A DNA stretch of 15,713 bases from Pseudomonadota bacterium (GTDB taxonomy: Bacteria; Pseudomonadota; Alphaproteobacteria; Sphingomonadales; Sphingomonadaceae): NCBI GenBank assembly GCA_023390415.1, contig JAEWCW010000163.1, forward strand, positions 1-15,713, written 5' to 3'. Numbering within the stretch: the first letter of the stretch is position 1; every line of letters begins with the position of its first letter. Made by a program: the position numbers and the translations under genes. Shown here piece after piece: positions 13,588-15,713 of the stretch. The notes below the pieces were generated by a model. That model ran no database searches. It saw nothing but the letters and a program-made list of their open reading frames with translations, and was not told the origin of the DNA.

Positions 13588-15522
13588 ATGACGATCCTCC
13601 GGCGCCTCCTGCTCCTGGCCTTCTTCCTCATGCCCGTGGCTGCGACGGCGCAGCAGGCGCCCGATGCGCAGTCCCAGGTCCAGACGACCTGGCGGCTGCT
13701 CGATTATGTCGCGGTCGATTATCCGGCGGCGATCGAGAATGGGCGGATCGTCAGCCCGGGCGAATATGCGGAGATGCTGGAGTTCACCCGAACCGTCGGC
13801 GAGCGGATCGCGGCCCTTCCGGCCCATGCGATGAAAGCGGACCTTTCGCGTCAGGCGCAGGCGCTGCGGGCGGCAGTCGTCGCCAAGGCGCCGCCGCCGC
13901 GCATCGCCGAGCTGGCCCGCAGCCTCGGAAGCGACCTTCTGGCCGCCTATCCGGTGCCGCTCGCGCCCCGCGCAGCCCCCGACCTCGGCCGCGCCGCGGC
14001 CCTGTATCGCGAGAATTGCGCCGCCTGCCACGGCTTAGCGGGGGACGGGCGCGGACCGATGGCGGCAAATCTCGATCCGGAGCCGATCGCCTTCACCGAT
14101 CGCGCGCGCGCCTCGGAGCGCAGCCTGTTCTCCCTCTACCAGGTCATCGACCAGGGCCTCGAAGACACGGCGATGACCAGTTTCGCCCATCTTCCGGCGG
14201 AGGACCGCTGGGCGCTGGCTTTCTACAGTGGCCAGTTCGCCTTTCCGCCCGCGCTTGCCGCCGAGGGCGAGCGGATCTGGCGCGCCGACTCCGCGCTCCG
14301 CGCACGCTTGGGCAATCTGGAGGCGCTCGCGGCCATCACGCCGGCCGCACTCGCCGCCGAGATCGGGCCCGAGCGCGCTGCGGCGGTCACCGCCTATCTG
14401 CGCGCCAACCCCGGCGCCGTCACCCGTACGGCCGGAAGCCCGCTGGATATCGCCCGCGCCAATCTCGCCGAGAGCCTTGCCGCCTACCGGGCTGGCGACC
14501 GCGGCCGCGCGCACGAGCTTGCACTCGCCGCCTATCTCAACGGGTTCGAACCGGTGGAGCCGATCCTCGCCACCCGCAACGGCGCGCTGCTTCGGCAGGT
14601 CGAGACCGCGATGGCGGAGCTTCGCTCGGCGATCAACGGCCGCCGGCCTGCAGAGGAGGTCGCGAGCCGAATCGACGCGCTCAACGCCCTTTTCGAGGAG
14701 ACCGACGCGGTCATCGCCCCGAGCGAGGCGACGGCCGTCTCCACCTTCCTCGGCGGATTCCTGATCCTCGCGCGCGAGGGGCTCGAGGCCCTGCTCATCG
14801 TCATCGCGATGATCGCCTTCCTGCAGCGCGCCGACCGGCGCTCGGTCCTGCCCTATGTCCATGGCGGCTGGATCGCCGCACTCGTCGCGGGCGCCGCGAC
14901 CTGGTGGATCGCCACCAGCTTCATCGAGATCAGCGGGGCAAGCCGCGAGATCACGGAAGGGGCGGGCTCGCTGCTCGCCGCGCTCGTCCTGGTCTCCGTC
15001 GGCATCTGGATGCACGGCAAGGCACAGGCGAGCGAATGGCAGCGCTACATCCAGGCGACGATGGGCAAGGCGCTGGGGCGCGGCTCGGCCTGGTTCCTGT
15101 TCGGGCTCGCCTTCATCGTCGTCTATCGCGAGGTGTTCGAGACGATCCTCTTCTATGCCGCGCTGTCGGCACAGGGCGACGATGCCGCGCTGTTCGCGGG
15201 CGCCGCGACCGCAGCCGTGGTGCTCGCGGCCATCGCCTGGGCGATGCTCAAATATTCCAGGCGCCTCCCGATCACCCAGTTCTTCTTGTGGAGCGCGGTC
15301 CTCATTGCGGTCCTTGCGGTGGTCCTGACCGGCAAGGGCGTCGCCGCCCTCCAGGAAGGCGGATTGCTCGGAATCACGCCGCTGCCGAGCGCGCCGTCAA
15401 TCCCGATCCTCGGGATCGTTCCGACGGCCGAAGCCCTCGGCTCGCAGGCGGCAGTGCTCTTCATCCTGCTCTTCGGCTTCGGGAGAAACCGGGTGCGCGC
15501 GGAGCCGGTCCCGGCCGCGTAA
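13588..15522 (+). CDS. Cytochrome c / FTR1 family iron permease fusion
   Basis: This 644-residue protein joins a periplasmic cytochrome c to an FTR1-type iron permease. A signal peptide (about 1-22, hydrophobic core LLLLAFFLMPVAATA) is followed by a helical region, then haem motif CAACH (144-148) with a candidate axial Met196 (AMTSF). A further periplasmic helical region spans about 225-380. The membrane part (about 385-644) carries the two REXXE iron motifs: REGLE (396-400) and REVFE (514-518). In yeast Ftr1 and E. coli EfeU such motifs carry ferric iron after ferrous oxidation. The attached haem could serve the electron transfer for that step, which is inference. I prefer the ATG at 13588 over a TTG at 13582, although no clear Shine-Dalgarno is present. 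A Fur-box candidate overlaps the start region. Confidence 0.93.
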   Translation: MTILRRLLLLAFFLMPVAATAQQAPDAQSQVQTTWRLLDYVAVDYPAAIENGRIVSPGEYAEMLEFTRTVGERIAALPAHAMKADLSRQAQALRAAVVAKAPPPRIAELARSLGSDLLAAYPVPLAPRAAPDLGRAAALYRENCAACHGLAGDGRGPMAANLDPEPIAFTDRARASERSLFSLYQVIDQGLEDTAMTSFAHLPAEDRWALAFYSGQFAFPPALAAEGERIWRADSALRARLGNLEALAAITPAALAAEIGPERAAAVTAYLRANPGAVTRTAGSPLDIARANLAESLAAYRAGDRGRAHELALAAYLNGFEPVEPILATRNGALLRQVETAMAELRSAINGRRPAEEVASRIDALNALFEETDAVIAPSEATAVSTFLGGFLILAREGLEALLIVIAMIAFLQRADRRSVLPYVHGGWIAALVAGAATWWIATSFIEISGASREITEGAGSLLAALVLVSVGIWMHGKAQASEWQRYIQATMGKALGRGSAWFLFGLAFIVVYREVFETILFYAALSAQGDDAALFAGAATAAVVLAAIAWAMLKYSRRLPITQFFLWSAVLIAVLAVVLTGKGVAALQEGGLLGITPLPSAPSIPILGIVPTAEALGSQAAVLFILLFGFGRNRVRAEPVPAA

Positions 15523-15588
15523 GGCGCTTGGCTTCGCCCGCCGCGCGGGTCTAAGGATTGCGCCAAGGATTTTCAGGAGAACAGCGAC

Positions 15589-15713
15589 ATGGCGGGCGTC
15601 AACAAGGTCATTCTGGTCGGCAATCTGGGCGACGATCCGGAGGTCCGCTCGATGAACAATGGCGGCGAGGTGGTGAACCTGCGCGTCGCGACGTCCGAGA
15701 ACTGGAAGGACCG
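15589..15713 (+). CDS. ssb: Single-stranded DNA-binding protein (5' part, cut by window edge)
   Basis: The first 41 codons show the SSB beginning: MAGVNKVILVGNLGDDPEVR, then NGGEVVNLRVATSENWKD, the first strands of the OB fold. SSB coats single-stranded DNA in replication, repair and recombination. AGGAGA at 15575-15580 sits 8 bases before the ATG, an ideal ribosome site. An Asp takes the place of the usual Arg after NLG (residue 15). The 66-base gap after the permease gene holds a small GC hairpin (15537-15549, stem CCCGC/GCGGG) without a T-run, and a weak possible promoter (TTGGCT at 15528, TCTAAG at 15550). The gene continues beyond the window, so completeness cannot be judged. Confidence 0.93.
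   Translation, partial: MAGVNKVILVGNLGDDPEVRSMNNGGEVVNLRVATSENWKD

Noticed and set aside
15537..15549. CCCGC/GCGGG hairpin after the iron permease as an intrinsic terminator
   Set aside because: The stem is only five pairs and no T-run follows. Such hairpins arise easily by chance at this GC content.

Overview
The window looks like a chromosomal segment of a Sphingomonadales-type alphaproteobacterium. The base composition is strongly GC-rich, so long antisense shadow frames are everywhere. The gene content also fits: a COQ9-family gene, a RibB enzyme with an N-terminal helix-turn-helix, a short zinc-less GluRS, and a TonB followed by rib genes. This assignment rests on remembered family resemblance, not on a search. 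Most of the window is ordinary, tightly packed housekeeping DNA. I see no rRNA, tRNA, CRISPR array, insertion sequence, prophage or integration scar.

Layout: (1) 91-1682, minus strand: prs (PRPP synthetase) translationally coupled to a short-chain dehydrogenase. (2) 1784-3118, plus: a glutamyl-tRNA synthetase of the short type, divergent from prs. (3) 3119-3901: an AT-rich promoter/operator region with tandem palindromes, then a TonB energy transducer. (4) 3957-7585, plus: a small single-pass membrane protein and the riboflavin genes ribD, ribE, an HTH-RibB-(degenerate RibA) fusion, and ribH. (5) 7602-10938, plus: an EamA/DMT transporter, a COQ9-family protein and an SLC13-type permease, closely spaced behind ribH. 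(6) 10944-13476, minus: cstA, a ybdD/yjiX-type small gene and a DUF4242 gene, apparently one operon. (7) 13477-13587: a divergent control region with a good Fur-box match. (8) 13588-15522, plus: a secreted cytochrome c fused to an FTR1 iron permease. (9) 15589-15713: the 5' end of ssb, cut by the window edge.

Functional logic: PRPP and riboflavin/FAD synthesis dominate the left half. RibD, RibE, RibB and RibH are all present, but the GTP cyclohydrolase II step is not credibly encoded here. The C-terminal RibA-like domain of the RibB protein has no cysteine at all, so a working RibA must lie elsewhere. TonB (outer-membrane siderophore uptake) and the FTR1 permease (inner-membrane iron import) give the region an iron-uptake component. 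CstA/YbdD suggests pyruvate or peptide uptake.

The best candidate for something under-described is the HTH-RibB fusion. It sits directly behind a palindromic site that covers a possible -10 element, with no room for an FMN riboswitch. That arrangement suggests an enzyme that could also be its own transcriptional regulator.
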